This document shows positions 44,184-53,286 of a stretch of DNA of 64,000 nt, one piece after another. Under the pieces are notes generated by a model. That model was not told where the DNA came from. It saw only the letters and a program-made list of their open reading frames with translations, and did no database searches. This stretch comes from Aquipuribacter hungaricus (GTDB lineage: Bacteria > Actinomycetota > Actinomycetes > Actinomycetales > JBBAYJ01): NCBI RefSeq assembly GCF_042663885.1, contig NZ_JBHSXV010000001.1. The stretch is one strand, 5' to 3'. The position numbers and the translations under genes were made by a program. How positions within the stretch are numbered: position 1 is the stretch's first letter; the number at the start of each line of letters is the position of its first letter.

Positions 44184-45941
44184 ATGGCCAGCCACCCAGG
44201 AGCGCGGCCGCCCGGCCGGCGGCGCGTGCTGCCGCGCGGGACGCCGCTGCCCGACGACGTCTGGGCCCTGCGCCACCGGGTCTTCCTCGCCGCGGCCTGG
44301 GCGGCCGCCGCCGTGGTGCTCGCCTGGGGCACGCTCAGCCACGGTCTCGCGCACGGCGTGCTCGACGCGCTGCCCGTCGCCGTCCCCTCGCTCCTGGCGA
44401 CCGTGGTGTCGGTGGGCGCCCGTCGCTGGCGGCGCGAGGCCGCGTCGTCCACGGTGATGCTGGCGCTGATGATGGCCGCCGCGGTCGTGGTGCACCTGTC
44501 GCACGGGCTCATCGAGGCCCACTTCCTCTTCTTCGTGGCCGTGGGCGCGGCCGCGGCGTACCAGACCTGGGCCCCCTTCCTCACCGCGGTGGGCTTCGTC
44601 GTCGTGCACCACGGGCTGCTGGGGCCGCTGTCCGGGCAGGAGATCTTCAACCATCCCGCGGCGCAGGAGCGGCCGATGGTCTGGGCGCTGGTCCACGGCG
44701 CGCTGCTCGCCGGGGGCGCCGCGGTCGGCGTGGCCTCGTGGCGCGCGGACGAGGTGGTGCGGGAGCGCCTCGCCACCGTCGGGGCCCGCAGCCGCCTCAT
44801 CGTCCGCACCGTCGAGGACGGCATCGTCGCCGTCGACGCGCGGGGGCGGGTCGTCGAGGCGAACCCGTCCGCCGAGCGGCTCGTCGGCACGGGCCCGCTG
44901 GCAGGGCGCCGACTCGCGGACCTGCTGCTGGACGGGGGGGCGTCCCTCGCGGCGGGCAGCAGCCTGCTGCGGACCCCCACGGGCACGCCCGTCGCGGTCA
45001 CCGTCGCGCCGGTGCAGGGGGACGACGCGGTCAGCGCGGTCGTCACGGTGCGGGACCTCACCGTCGCCGCCCGCGCGGCCAGCGCGGAGCAGGCCCTGGC
45101 CGACCTGGTCGTGCGCGAGGAGGCGCAGCGCCGCGACGTCGCCGCCCTGATGGCCGCGGTGCGACCGCCCGCGCTGGCCGTCGAGGGCCTGGAGACCGCG
45201 GTCGCCTACGAGCCGGCCGCCAGCGCGCCCGCCGGCGGCGACCTGTACGACTGGCAGCGCCTCCCCTCCGGCGAGGTGCTGGTGGTCGTCGTGGACGCCA
45301 TGGGCCGCGGCACGGCCGCGACCCGCGAGGCGCTCGCGGTCACCACCACGGTGCGCACCCTGGCGGTGGCGGGCTGCCCGCTGGGGGACCTGGTCTCGCG
45401 CGCGAGCGCCGTCCTCGCGGTGACGCACCCGGACCTGCTCGCCACCCTGCTGGTCGCGGTGGTCGACCCGGCGACCGGGCGGCTCCGCCTGGCCGGCGGC
45501 GGCCACCCGCCCGCGGTCCTCGTCACCGCCGCCGGAGCCCGGGAGCTGCAGGCCGACGGCCTGGGCGTGGGCTTCCCGGACGCGGGCAGCTCGGGGACCA
45601 CCGAGCACGTCCTCGCCGAGGGCGACACCCTGGTCCTCTACACCGACGGGCTCGTCGAGGGCACGCGCGACGTCACCGCCGGCCTGCTCGAGCTCGCGCG
45701 CGCCGCGGCCGCGATGCCCGCGGCACCGGTCGGGCAGTTCGCCCGGCGGCTGCTCACGGACGTCAGCACGTGCGCCCTGCAGGAGGACGACTGCCTGGCG
45801 GTCGTCGTCCGCCGGCCCGTGGTGACGTCCGACCGTGCGGCCCCCGCACGGTGGGTGCCCGCCGGGGGCGACCGGTCGGGCGCGGACGACCGGGTCCCGG
45901 CGCTCGTCCCCTCCGCAGGGCGGGGTCCAGGACCCTCCTGA
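44184..45941 (+). CDS. SpoIIE-type phosphatase with membrane and PAS domains
   Basis: A membrane-bound PP2C-like serine phosphatase of 585 residues. About six helices lie in residues 30-195, some rich in His (VVVHLSHGLIEAHFLFFVAVG). A PAS-like domain follows (LIVRTVEDGIVAVDARGRVVEANPSAERLVG). The SpoIIE catalytic domain has PAGGDLYDWQRL and VVVVDAMGRGTAATREA with the metal-binding Asp residues. Such enzymes dephosphorylate anti-anti-sigma factors. It may serve the RsbW-like kinases at 20019 and 52544, but no direct link is visible. ATG at 44184. Confidence 0.88.
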   Translation: MASHPGARPPGRRRVLPRGTPLPDDVWALRHRVFLAAAWAAAAVVLAWGTLSHGLAHGVLDALPVAVPSLLATVVSVGARRWRREAASSTVMLALMMAAAVVVHLSHGLIEAHFLFFVAVGAAAAYQTWAPFLTAVGFVVVHHGLLGPLSGQEIFNHPAAQERPMVWALVHGALLAGGAAVGVASWRADEVVRERLATVGARSRLIVRTVEDGIVAVDARGRVVEANPSAERLVGTGPLAGRRLADLLLDGGASLAAGSSLLRTPTGTPVAVTVAPVQGDDAVSAVVTVRDLTVAARAASAEQALADLVVREEAQRRDVAALMAAVRPPALAVEGLETAVAYEPAASAPAGGDLYDWQRLPSGEVLVVVVDAMGRGTAATREALAVTTTVRTLAVAGCPLGDLVSRASAVLAVTHPDLLATLLVAVVDPATGRLRLAGGGHPPAVLVTAAGARELQADGLGVGFPDAGSSGTTEHVLAEGDTLVLYTDGLVEGTRDVTAGLLELARAAAAMPAAPVGQFARRLLTDVSTCALQEDDCLAVVVRRPVVTSDRAAPARWVPAGGDRSGADDRVPALVPSAGRGPGPS

Positions 45942-45982
45942 CGGGCGGGGTGCGCCGGGCGGCCGATGACGACGCTGGGGGC

Positions 45983-46717
45983 ATGGACACAGACGGACAC
46001 CCCCCCGTGCAGGCGACCGGCCTGCGCAAGAGCTTCCGCGGCCGGCTGCGCGTCGACGACGTCAGCCTGGCCGTCGGCCACGGCCGCGTGACCGGCCTGC
46101 TCGGCCCCAACGGCGCGGGCAAGACCACGACGCTGCGGATGCTGCTCGGGCTCGTCTCGCCGGACGCCGGCCGGGCGACCGTGCTCGGCCGGCCCTACCG
46201 CGACCTCGACCACCCCGCCCGCACCGTCGGCGCGGTGCTCGACGCCGGCGGCCTGCACCCCGCCCGGACCGGCCGCCAGCACCTGCGCATGGCCGCGCTG
46301 CGCGCCGGGGTCCCCGCCGCCCGGGTGGAGGAGGTGCTGCACGAGGTCGGCATGGCCCCGGACGCCGACCGGCGCGCGGGCTCGTACTCCCTCGGGATGA
46401 GGCAGCGGGTCGCCCTCGCCGCCGCGCTGGTCGCCCGGCCGCGCGTGCTCGTGCTCGACGAGCCGGCCACCGGGCTGGACCCGACCGGCATGCACTGGCT
46501 GCGCGGGCGGCTGCGGGCCTTCGCCGACGCGGGGGGCGCGGTGCTGCTGTCGAGCCACCTGCTCGGCGACGTCGAGCACGTCGCCGACGACGTCGTCGTC
46601 CTCGTCGACGGCCGGGTCGTCGCCTCGTCCACCACCGACCAGGCGCTGGCCGCCGGCGGCGGCGGTCTCGAGGACTTCTACCTGCGCCTCACCGACGGCC
46701 GGGCGGGGGTGCGCTGA
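45983..46717 (+). CDS. ABC transporter ATPase (export type)
   Basis: An ATPase of 244 residues of the daunorubicin/antibiotic exporter group. Walker A GPNGAGKTT, short signature YSLGMRQRVALAAAL, Walker B VLVLDEPATGLDP and SSHLLGDVEHVAD are present. GACGCT lies six bases before the ATG at 45983. It is coupled to the next permease gene by a TGATG junction. Substrate unknown. Confidence 0.9.
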   Translation: MDTDGHPPVQATGLRKSFRGRLRVDDVSLAVGHGRVTGLLGPNGAGKTTTLRMLLGLVSPDAGRATVLGRPYRDLDHPARTVGAVLDAGGLHPARTGRQHLRMAALRAGVPAARVEEVLHEVGMAPDADRRAGSYSLGMRQRVALAAALVARPRVLVLDEPATGLDPTGMHWLRGRLRAFADAGGAVLLSSHLLGDVEHVADDVVVLVDGRVVASSTTDQALAAGGGGLEDFYLRLTDGRAGVR

Positions 46718-47538
46718 TGGTGCGCGCAGAGCTCCTCGGCCTCCTCACCACGACCGCGACCAGGGTCGCCGCCGTCACCGCGCTCGTCGGGCTGCTCCTC
46801 ACCCAGCTCGTCCTCGTCACCGTCCTGCCCGCGCTCGCCAGCGGGGACATCGGGCCCGGCGCCGCGGCGCTCGGCGACGACCTGCCCCCGACCGACCTGG
46901 CCACGGCGGCCGTGCAGGCAGACGCCCTGAGCCCGCTCGGGGCGTCGGCGGGCGGCGGGTCGCTGGGCGTGGCCGTGGTCGCGCTGGCCCTGCTCGGCGT
47001 GCTGGCCGGCACCAGCGACTCCCGGTACGGCGGGATCGTCGGCGCGGTGCTCGCCTCCCCCCGCCGGGAGCGCCTCATGGCCGCCCGGGCCGCCGCCGTC
47101 GGCCTCACCGGGCTCGTGCTGGGCGCGGCGCTCGTCCTCGTCAGCTCGACCACGCTGGCGGTGACGCTCGGCGCGACGGGCACGGCGCCGGCGCTGGCCC
47201 CCGCGGTCGCCGCCGGGGTGGTGGGACGGGGCGCGGTGGCCGTCGCCTGCCTGGTGCTCCTGGGGCTCGCCGCCGGGGTGCTGGCCCGCGACCAGCTCGC
47301 CGGCGTCCTCGGCGTGCTGGCGGTCCTGGTCGGCGAGCCCGTCCTCGCGGCCACGGTCCAGCTCGTCACCGGCACCGTCCCGGTGTGGGCGCAGCTGCTG
47401 CCGGTGGCGCTCACCCACGCCGCGGTCGGCGCGACGCCGTCGGCCCTGCCACCGGGTGCGGCGCTGGCGGCCCTGGCGGGGCTCACCGCGCTGGCGCTGG
47501 CCGCCGCGACCGTCGCGCTGCGGCGTCGCGACGTCTGA
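46717..47538 (+). CDS. ABC transporter permease (export type)
   Basis: A membrane protein of 273 residues with about six helices (VTALVGLLLTQLVLVTVLPAL, VALALLGVLAGTSDS, LACLV...). The segment SRYGGIVGAVLASPRRERLMAARAAAVG is typical of ABC-2 permeases. It pairs with the preceding ATPase. Substrate unknown. Confidence 0.85.
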   Translation: MVRAELLGLLTTTATRVAAVTALVGLLLTQLVLVTVLPALASGDIGPGAAALGDDLPPTDLATAAVQADALSPLGASAGGGSLGVAVVALALLGVLAGTSDSRYGGIVGAVLASPRRERLMAARAAAVGLTGLVLGAALVLVSSTTLAVTLGATGTAPALAPAVAAGVVGRGAVAVACLVLLGLAAGVLARDQLAGVLGVLAVLVGEPVLAATVQLVTGTVPVWAQLLPVALTHAAVGATPSALPPGAALAALAGLTALALAAATVALRRRDV

Positions 47539-47614
47539 GGCGAGGGGCCTCCTCCGGGACCCACCCGTCCGGCCCGGACGGGTGGGTCGGGTCGCCGCTC
47601 CGCCCCCCGGCCGG

Positions 47615-49198
47615 TCAGCCGGCGTGGTGGAGCACGGTGTACCGGCCGACGACGGCCTCCTCGACGTAGTGCTCCTCGAGGGCACGCGTGCCGGCCCGGG
47701 CGTCGATCCCCCAGGTCCGCAGCGACGGGCCGGTGAGGACCACCCAGTCCGGCGCCGCGGGACCGGACAGCAGGGCGGCGAGGTCGGCCAGGCGCGGGTC
47801 GTGCACCCGGACGGGCAGGCTCCACAGGTCCGGGTAGGGGCTGTGCAGGCCTGCGCCGTGGAGGACGTCGGGGTGGCCGTAGGCGACCAGCGCGTCGTCG
47901 CCCGGCGCGGTGTGCGCCCGCAGCCAGGCCACGACGTCGTCCTGGGGTCGGGCGGGCGGGTGGGCCACCGCCGCGGCCAGCGCCAGCAGGCACGCGACGA
48001 CCGCCCACGCGATCGGCACCAGCCCGGCCGCCCACGCGCGCCCGACGCCGCGCGCGCCGCCCTGGACCACGGCCGTCGCCATCGTCAGGCCGGTGACGGA
48101 GCAGATGAGGTACGGCGGCCAGTAGCTCGCGCCGCCGAGGACCGCGACGGACTCCCACGCCAGGACCGCCGCGGCCGCGGCGCGCAGGTCCAGCGCGCCG
48201 GGCGCCGGGCGACGTCGCAGCGGCGCGACGAGCAGGAGCAGGACGAGGGGGGCGCCGCTGCGCAGGAACGCCTCCCCGAGGTCGACGAGCCGGTCGCCCG
48301 TGGCGTCGCTGGCCGAGGAGGCGACCACCGCGGCCGCCTCGACCCGGAACACGACGGCCGCGTCCCAGAGCTCGGCCGGGGTGGTGCCCGTCGCGGCCGC
48401 CCCGGCCAGGGCCGCCGCGCCCGTCGCGGCGGCGCCGCCGAGGAACGGCACGGCGTCCCGGGGACGCAGCCGCCCGGGGGCGTGCGACCACCGGCCGGCG
48501 AGCACCAGGGCGGCGAGCGCGACGACGACGTCCCACTGGTTCTGCTTGACCAGCACCGCCGCGGCCCCGGCCACCCCCGCGGCGGCCAGCAGGCCCGGCC
48601 GGCCCGGCGTGGCCCCCGCGCGCACGGCACGCAGCAGCAGCGCGACGCCGGAGAGCACGAAGGGCGCCGCGACGAGCTCGCCGTTGACCTCCGTGGTGCC
48701 GAACAGCGGGGTGACGAGGAAGACGCCGGCCGTCGCCGCGCACAGCACGCCCGCCCGCACCCGCCCCGGCGCGGCGGCGGCGGTGGCCCCGAGCACCGCG
48801 GCCGCGACCACGGCCGCGGCGACGACGAGCAGGCCCGTGGCGCGCAGGGCCTCCGCACCCCCCAGCCGGTCGGCGACGGCGAAGACGGCGAGCAGCAGCG
48901 GGGGCCGGTCGACCCAGTAGCCGCCGTACACCGACGACCCGGGCCCCAGCTGCGAGGCGACCATGAGGTAGCCGGCCTCGTCCCGGCTCAGGGGCGAGCC
49001 CAGCAGCGGCAGCCGGAGCAGGACCGCCGCGGCGACCACGACGGCGACCCACGGCCACAGCCGGCCGCCCGACCGGTCCCGCCCGCGCCCGGCCCCTCTC
49101 CCCCGCCCGGCCGACCGGTCCGGCGCAGGGCCGGTGCCGTCGGGCGACGGCGGTCCGACCCGCTGCAGGACCGACGTCGGGGCCGGGGCGCTCGCCAC
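47615..49198 (-). CDS. GT39/ArnT-like membrane glycosyltransferase
   Basis: An integral membrane protein of 527 residues with at least ten hydrophobic helices. After a Pro/Arg-rich start, LLRLPLLGSPLSRDEAGYLMVASQLGPG carries the Asp-Glu pair (RDEAGY) of GT-C glycosyltransferases such as PMT and ArnT, which use polyprenyl-phosphate sugars. A small extracytoplasmic C-terminal part ends in WVVLTGPSLRTWGI. GTG at 49198 lies six bases after TACGGT (49205-49210), probably leaderless. Confidence 0.8.
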   Translation of the reverse strand: MASAPAPTSVLQRVGPPSPDGTGPAPDRSAGRGRGAGRGRDRSGGRLWPWVAVVVAAAVLLRLPLLGSPLSRDEAGYLMVASQLGPGSSVYGGYWVDRPPLLLAVFAVADRLGGAEALRATGLLVVAAAVVAAAVLGATAAAAPGRVRAGVLCAATAGVFLVTPLFGTTEVNGELVAAPFVLSGVALLLRAVRAGATPGRPGLLAAAGVAGAAAVLVKQNQWDVVVALAALVLAGRWSHAPGRLRPRDAVPFLGGAAATGAAALAGAAATGTTPAELWDAAVVFRVEAAAVVASSASDATGDRLVDLGEAFLRSGAPLVLLLLVAPLRRRPAPGALDLRAAAAAVLAWESVAVLGGASYWPPYLICSVTGLTMATAVVQGGARGVGRAWAAGLVPIAWAVVACLLALAAAVAHPPARPQDDVVAWLRAHTAPGDDALVAYGHPDVLHGAGLHSPYPDLWSLPVRVHDPRLADLAALLSGPAAPDWVVLTGPSLRTWGIDARAGTRALEEHYVEEAVVGRYTVLHHAG

Positions 49199-49294
49199 GC
49201 CGGGACCGTAGGGGGCGCCGGTGGACGCGAGGTGAACGGCGGGCGTCCGGGGCGTCGGGGCCCTGCAGGGGGCGTCCCGCCGGCGCGCCGGGGC

Positions 49295-51607
49295 CTACCT
49301 CGGCGCGCCGGCCCGGTGCGCCTGCTTGGTCACGTACATCGCCTGGTCGGCGTGGTGGAGCAGCTCGCCGAAGGTCTCGCCGTCGCCGGGGTAGACGCTG
49401 ACGCCGATGCTGGTGACGACCTGGACCTCGCTCTGCCCGCCGGCCGTGCCGCCGTCCGTGGGCCCGGTGAGCAGGACCGGCTGGCGGACCTGCGCGGCCA
49501 GGTGGTCGCCGACCCTCTCGACCTCGGCGCGGCCGGCCGCCGGGTCGAGCCCGGGCAGCGCGACGAGGAACTCGTCCCCGCCGAGGCGGGCGATGAGGTC
49601 GGTGCGGCGGACGTGCTGCCGCAGCCGCTGGGCGACCGCGACGAGCAGCTCGTCGCCGGCCGCGTGGCCGAGGTCGTCGTTGACGGCCTTGAAGCCGTCG
49701 AGGTCGAGGAACAGCAGGGCCAGGCTGTGCCCGCCGGCCCGGGCGTCCCACAGCGCGGTCTCGACGCGCTCCTCGACGCGGCGCCGGTTGGCGAGCCCGG
49801 TGAGGGGGTCCGTCCAGGCCAGCTGCTCGATCCGGGCGAGGTAGCTCTTGGTCCGGTCCCGCTCCTGCGCGAGGGCGCGCTCGGCGTCGACCCGGGCGGT
49901 GACGTCGTTCTGGACGCCGATGTACTGCAGCAGCCGGCCGTCGCCGTCGAGCACGGGGGCCAGGTAGATCTCGTTCCACCACGGCTCCCGGTCGGCCCCG
50001 CGGTGGTTGAGCAGGGTGCCGCGCCACTCCCGGCGACCGCGGATCGCCGAGCGGATCTCGTCGAGCACGGCGGCGTCGGTGTCCGCGCCCTGGAGGAAGC
50101 GGCAGTTGCGGCCCAGCACCTCCTCGGCGCGGAAGCCGGACAGGTCCTCGAAGGCCTGGTTGACGTAGATGAGCGGCTGGTCGGGGCGGCGCATGTCGGC
50201 GATGGTCACGCCGCTCGTGGTCGCCGCGAGGGCGCGGTGGAGCAGCGCCTCGCCGGTCGGCGTGGTCCGCAGGGCCGCGGGCTGCGCGGACCCGGGCTGC
50301 GCGGTCGTCGGGGAGCCGGCCGGGCTGGTCGGGCCGGTCGGGCCGGCGACGCCGGCCTGGGGGCGCAGGCTGGCGGTGGTGCGCGGGGCGACCCGGGACA
50401 GCAGCGCCTGGGCGGCGGCCACGACGGTCCCCCGGGAGTAGGTGAGCGCGTACTCGAACATCCGGTCCGCGTCGGGACCGGTGTCCCCGAGGTCCCGCGC
50501 GAGCAGCGCGGCGCTGAAGTGCGGGGCCAGCACGACGACGTCCCACTCGCCGCGGACCGGGTCGGTCGGCGCCAGCGAGGCACCCCGCAGGCCGGGGACG
50601 GGCTCGTCGGGCAGGTCCTCCCCGACCGCGCACACGAAGCCGACCCGGTCCACGAGGTCCCGGTAGCGGCCCGTGGTCGCGGGCGTGAAGTGGCGGGCCT
50701 CCTGGAAGGTGGAGGCGACGACGGCGGTCTCGCCCAGCCGCATGGCCTCCCGCTCCAGCTGCTTGCTCACCTCGATGAGCAGCGCCTTCGGCGAGCGGCG
50801 GAGCACCGTGCCCACGGGCAGCAGCGCGAAGGGGGAGGTCGCCCCCGGGTCGTGGCCGGACGCGGGCGCGGGCAGCTCGAGGCTGCCGGTGCCGTAGCCC
50901 TCGGCGGGTCCGGGCTGGGGCCGCCCGAACATCCAGCCCTGGCCCAGCTGCGCGCCGAGCGCGCGGGCGGTCCTCAGGTGGTGCTCGTCCTCGATGCCCT
51001 CCGCGAGCAGGCGGGCGCCGGTGGACTCGGCGTAGGCGTTGACGGCGTTCATGATCTGGGCGACCGCGGGGCCGGGCCGCTCCTGGACCAGGCTGAGGTC
51101 GAGCTCGACGACGTCCGGTCGCAGCAGCGGCATGAACGCCAGCGACAGCGACTCCGCGCCCACGTCGTCCAGCGCGACGCCCCAGCCGAGCTCGCGGACG
51201 CGGTCCACGGTGCGCAGCAGCTCCGCCGGCCGGTTGGCCAGCGCGCGCTCGGTGATCTCCACGACCACCTGCAGGTGCCCGGGGGCACCCTCGGCCAGGG
51301 CGAGCAGGTCGTCCAGGGGGGCGCTGTCCAGGACCTCGGGCTCGACGTTGACGAACAGGGTGAGGGGGGCGAGCAGCCCGACCTCGATCGCCCCGCGGAA
51401 GGCCGCGGCCCGGCAGGCCTCGTCGAGCTCCGCCAGCACGCCCTCCGCCCGGGCCACGGCGAAGAGCAGGTCGGGGCGCTCGAGGCTGCTCCCGCGGGGT
51501 CCTCGCGCCAGCGCCTCGTAGGCCACGACGAGCCCGGTGTCGAGGTCGACGATGGGCTGGAAGACCGAGCGGATGCCGCCCTCGATCACCTGGTGCGCGC
51601 TGGTCAC
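49295..51607 (-). CDS. EAL-DICT-LOV-GGDEF protein (probable blue-light c-di-GMP sensor)
   Basis: A soluble protein of 770 residues in four domains. EAL (1-235): EALAR at 31, NVEP at 87, EITE at 117, DD at 147-148, AEGIE near 203, but Glu168 replaces the catalytic Lys (VVELD). DICT (about 255-405): ALLPVGTVLRRSPKALLIEVSKQLE. LOV (about 455-572): GRNCRFLQG with the FMN-reactive Cys502, and WWNEIYLAPV. GGDEF (595-765): LDLDGFKAVND, I-site RRTD at 667-670 and LGGDEF at 675-680, so the cyclase should be active and feedback-controlled. GTG at 51607 is chosen for its AGAGGA site. Confidence 0.93.
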   Translation of the reverse strand: MTSAHQVIEGGIRSVFQPIVDLDTGLVVAYEALARGPRGSSLERPDLLFAVARAEGVLAELDEACRAAAFRGAIEVGLLAPLTLFVNVEPEVLDSAPLDDLLALAEGAPGHLQVVVEITERALANRPAELLRTVDRVRELGWGVALDDVGAESLSLAFMPLLRPDVVELDLSLVQERPGPAVAQIMNAVNAYAESTGARLLAEGIEDEHHLRTARALGAQLGQGWMFGRPQPGPAEGYGTGSLELPAPASGHDPGATSPFALLPVGTVLRRSPKALLIEVSKQLEREAMRLGETAVVASTFQEARHFTPATTGRYRDLVDRVGFVCAVGEDLPDEPVPGLRGASLAPTDPVRGEWDVVVLAPHFSAALLARDLGDTGPDADRMFEYALTYSRGTVVAAAQALLSRVAPRTTASLRPQAGVAGPTGPTSPAGSPTTAQPGSAQPAALRTTPTGEALLHRALAATTSGVTIADMRRPDQPLIYVNQAFEDLSGFRAEEVLGRNCRFLQGADTDAAVLDEIRSAIRGRREWRGTLLNHRGADREPWWNEIYLAPVLDGDGRLLQYIGVQNDVTARVDAERALAQERDRTKSYLARIEQLAWTDPLTGLANRRRVEERVETALWDARAGGHSLALLFLDLDGFKAVNDDLGHAAGDELLVAVAQRLRQHVRRTDLIARLGGDEFLVALPGLDPAAGRAEVERVGDHLAAQVRQPVLLTGPTDGGTAGGQSEVQVVTSIGVSVYPGDGETFGELLHHADQAMYVTKQAHRAGAPR

Positions 51608-51691
51608 TGCCACGTCCTCTCGTAGTGCTGTCGAGGGACGTATCGGCCCGGCGGGCCCCGTCTTGAGCCCGTCGCGACCTCGGCCTGCAGA

Positions 51692-51710
51692 TGGTTGCCA
51701 CCTGCAACCA
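51692..51710. promoter_or_regulatory. 19-bp palindrome between the LOV gene and the carbonic anhydrase
   Basis: TGGTTGC-N5-GCAACCA has perfect 7-base arms. On the plus strand TTGCCA (51695-51700) and TAGTGT (51717-51722) form a plausible -35/-10 for the carbonic anhydrase, so the palindrome covers its -35. It could control both divergent genes. Confidence 0.6.
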
Positions 51711-51763
51711 CCGGCGTAGTGTGTGCGCTCCCAGCACTCCCGTGCGCACAGATTGAGGCCGCC

Positions 51764-52531
51764 GTGCACCCGTCCCGCCGCTCCGTCCTGACCGTCCCGC
51801 TGGCCGCCGCGCTCGGCGCCGCCACGCTGGGCGGCACGTCCGCCACCGCCTCCGGGGCCCCGCAGCAGAGCCCCGTCGACATCCGCACCCGCGACCTGGT
51901 GCGCGGGCGCCGCCTGCCCCCGCTGCACGTGCGCTACGACCACCACGCGCAGGTCAGCCTCGCCTACGTCACCCGCGACGCGGGCTCCCCCGACGGCTGC
52001 CTGGTCCGCGACGTCGAGGAGACCGAGCAGGCCGGCGTCGAGCCGGGCGCCGGCTGGGTGGTCGTCGACGACGTCCGCTACGACCTGCTCCAGACCCACT
52101 TCCACACCCCGTCCGAGCACTCGGTCGACGGGGTCCGCACGCCCATGGAGCAGCACCTGGTCCACAGCAGCGCCGACGGGCGGCTGCTGGTCCTCGCGGT
52201 GCTGCTGCAGGAGGGGTCCGAGGGCGAGGCGGACCGCCTGCTGTCGGTGCTGCCCGACGAGTGCGAGGACCCGGTGCCGGTCACCGACGTCGACCTGCGC
52301 GCCATGCTGCCCCGGCGGCTGTCCGCGGTCCGCTACGCCGGCTCGCTGACCACCGCGCCCTACACCGAGGGCGTGCAGTGGTTCGTCGTCGGCACGCAGA
52401 CGGTGAGCGCGGCCGGGATCGAGCGGTTCCGCGAGGTGTTCCCCGAGGGCGACTCCCGCGAGACGCAGCCGCTGGCCGGCCGACGCCTGGTCGCCGACCC
52501 GGGCGCCGCGGCGTGGCTGGGCGACGTCTGA
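51764..52531 (+). CDS. Alpha-class carbonic anhydrase, exported
   Basis: A carbonic anhydrase of 255 residues that interconverts CO2 and bicarbonate outside the membrane. RRSVLTVPLAAALGAATLGGTSA is a Tat-like signal peptide (Arg-Arg and hydrophobic core). QSPVDI is the family opening motif, and THFHTPSEHSVDG with EQHLVH gives the three zinc-binding His residues of alpha-CAs. A conserved RYAGSLTTAPYTEGVQW segment follows. GTG at 51764. It is divergent from the LOV protein gene. Confidence 0.92.
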   Translation: MHPSRRSVLTVPLAAALGAATLGGTSATASGAPQQSPVDIRTRDLVRGRRLPPLHVRYDHHAQVSLAYVTRDAGSPDGCLVRDVEETEQAGVEPGAGWVVVDDVRYDLLQTHFHTPSEHSVDGVRTPMEQHLVHSSADGRLLVLAVLLQEGSEGEADRLLSVLPDECEDPVPVTDVDLRAMLPRRLSAVRYAGSLTTAPYTEGVQWFVVGTQTVSAAGIERFREVFPEGDSRETQPLAGRRLVADPGAAAWLGDV

Positions 52532-52543
52532 GGCGGACGGGCC

Positions 52544-52957
52544 TCAGCCGGCCCAGCGCAGCGCCTGGGCCGTCCCCGACGAGACGGCGGCGGGGGTCGT
52601 GGGGACGCAGAACCACACGACCTTCCCCCCGGGGACCCGGCGGCACCCCCAGAACACCGACAGGGAGTTGAGGAGCTCGACCCCCCGTCCGTTCTCGTCC
52701 GACGCCCGGCTCGGCCGGGCGCGGTAGGGCGGCTGGACGGACCCGTCCTCGACCTCGACGCAGAGCACCGGCCCGACGTCGAAGAAGCGGAGGGTGCTCG
52801 GGGTGCCGGCGTGGACCACGACGTTGGTCACCACCTCGGTGAGCAGCAGCTCCAGGGTGTCGCCGGCGTCGGCGTCGTGGTGCTCCACCAGCGCCCGGAG
52901 CCAGCGGCGCGCCGCCCGGGGGGAGGTCGGCTCGCACGGCAGCTGGAGCTCGTCCAC
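52544..52957 (-). CDS. RsbW-like ATP-binding protein (second copy)
   Basis: An HATPase_c protein of 137 residues: N box ELLLTEVVTNVVVHAG, G1 VEVEDGSVQPP, G2-like DENGRGVELLNSLSVFWG, and VPGGKVVWF. It resembles the kinase at 20019. GTG at 52957 with AGGAGG eight bases before it. It is alone, and its stop faces the carbonic anhydrase gene at 12 bases. The partner sigma or antagonist protein is not in the window unless it is the SpoIIE phosphatase pathway. Confidence 0.82.
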   Translation of the reverse strand: MDELQLPCEPTSPRAARRWLRALVEHHDADAGDTLELLLTEVVTNVVVHAGTPSTLRFFDVGPVLCVEVEDGSVQPPYRARPSRASDENGRGVELLNSLSVFWGCRRVPGGKVVWFCVPTTPAAVSSGTAQALRWAG

Positions 52958-53286
52958 GGTCCTGGCCTCCTGGTGCCGGCACCGGGGAGCGGTGCTGGTG
53001 GCGGGGTGGCGCCTCCCGCACCGACCCTCGGTGCACAGCCTGCCACCGACCGTCGCGCTCTGCGGTGCGCTCGCAGGTCCTCGGCAGGGGCGGGCCACCC
53101 GTCCGGCGCAACGGCACGGGAGGCGGTCCGGCACCGGGACGAGCCGGCCGGCGCGGGGACGAGCCGGAACAACCCGCGCACCGTCGCGGTTCGGCCCGGG
53201 GACAGCCGTGCGGCACGGGCACCGGGGCCACGCACGCGCGCCACCGTCCGGTGGTGCGGACGCCCGAGCCCTGCGAGGACCCACCT
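52958..53286. other. Intergenic region with no gene seen
   Basis: This divergent region of 329 bases separates the RsbW-like gene and the MFS gene. It holds the promoters of both. A GACGAGCCGG motif is repeated at about 53138 and 53158. I see no conserved RNA or ORF. Confidence 0.5.

Noticed and set aside
46689..51749. A 1686-residue antisense open frame across the ABC, glycosyltransferase and LOV genes, and similar long frames elsewhere (for example 13383-15995 and 57494-60982).
   Set aside because: In DNA of this GC content, frames opposite or beside real genes stay open by chance. Their translations are Arg/Pro/Gly-rich without domains and overlap genes with clear motifs.
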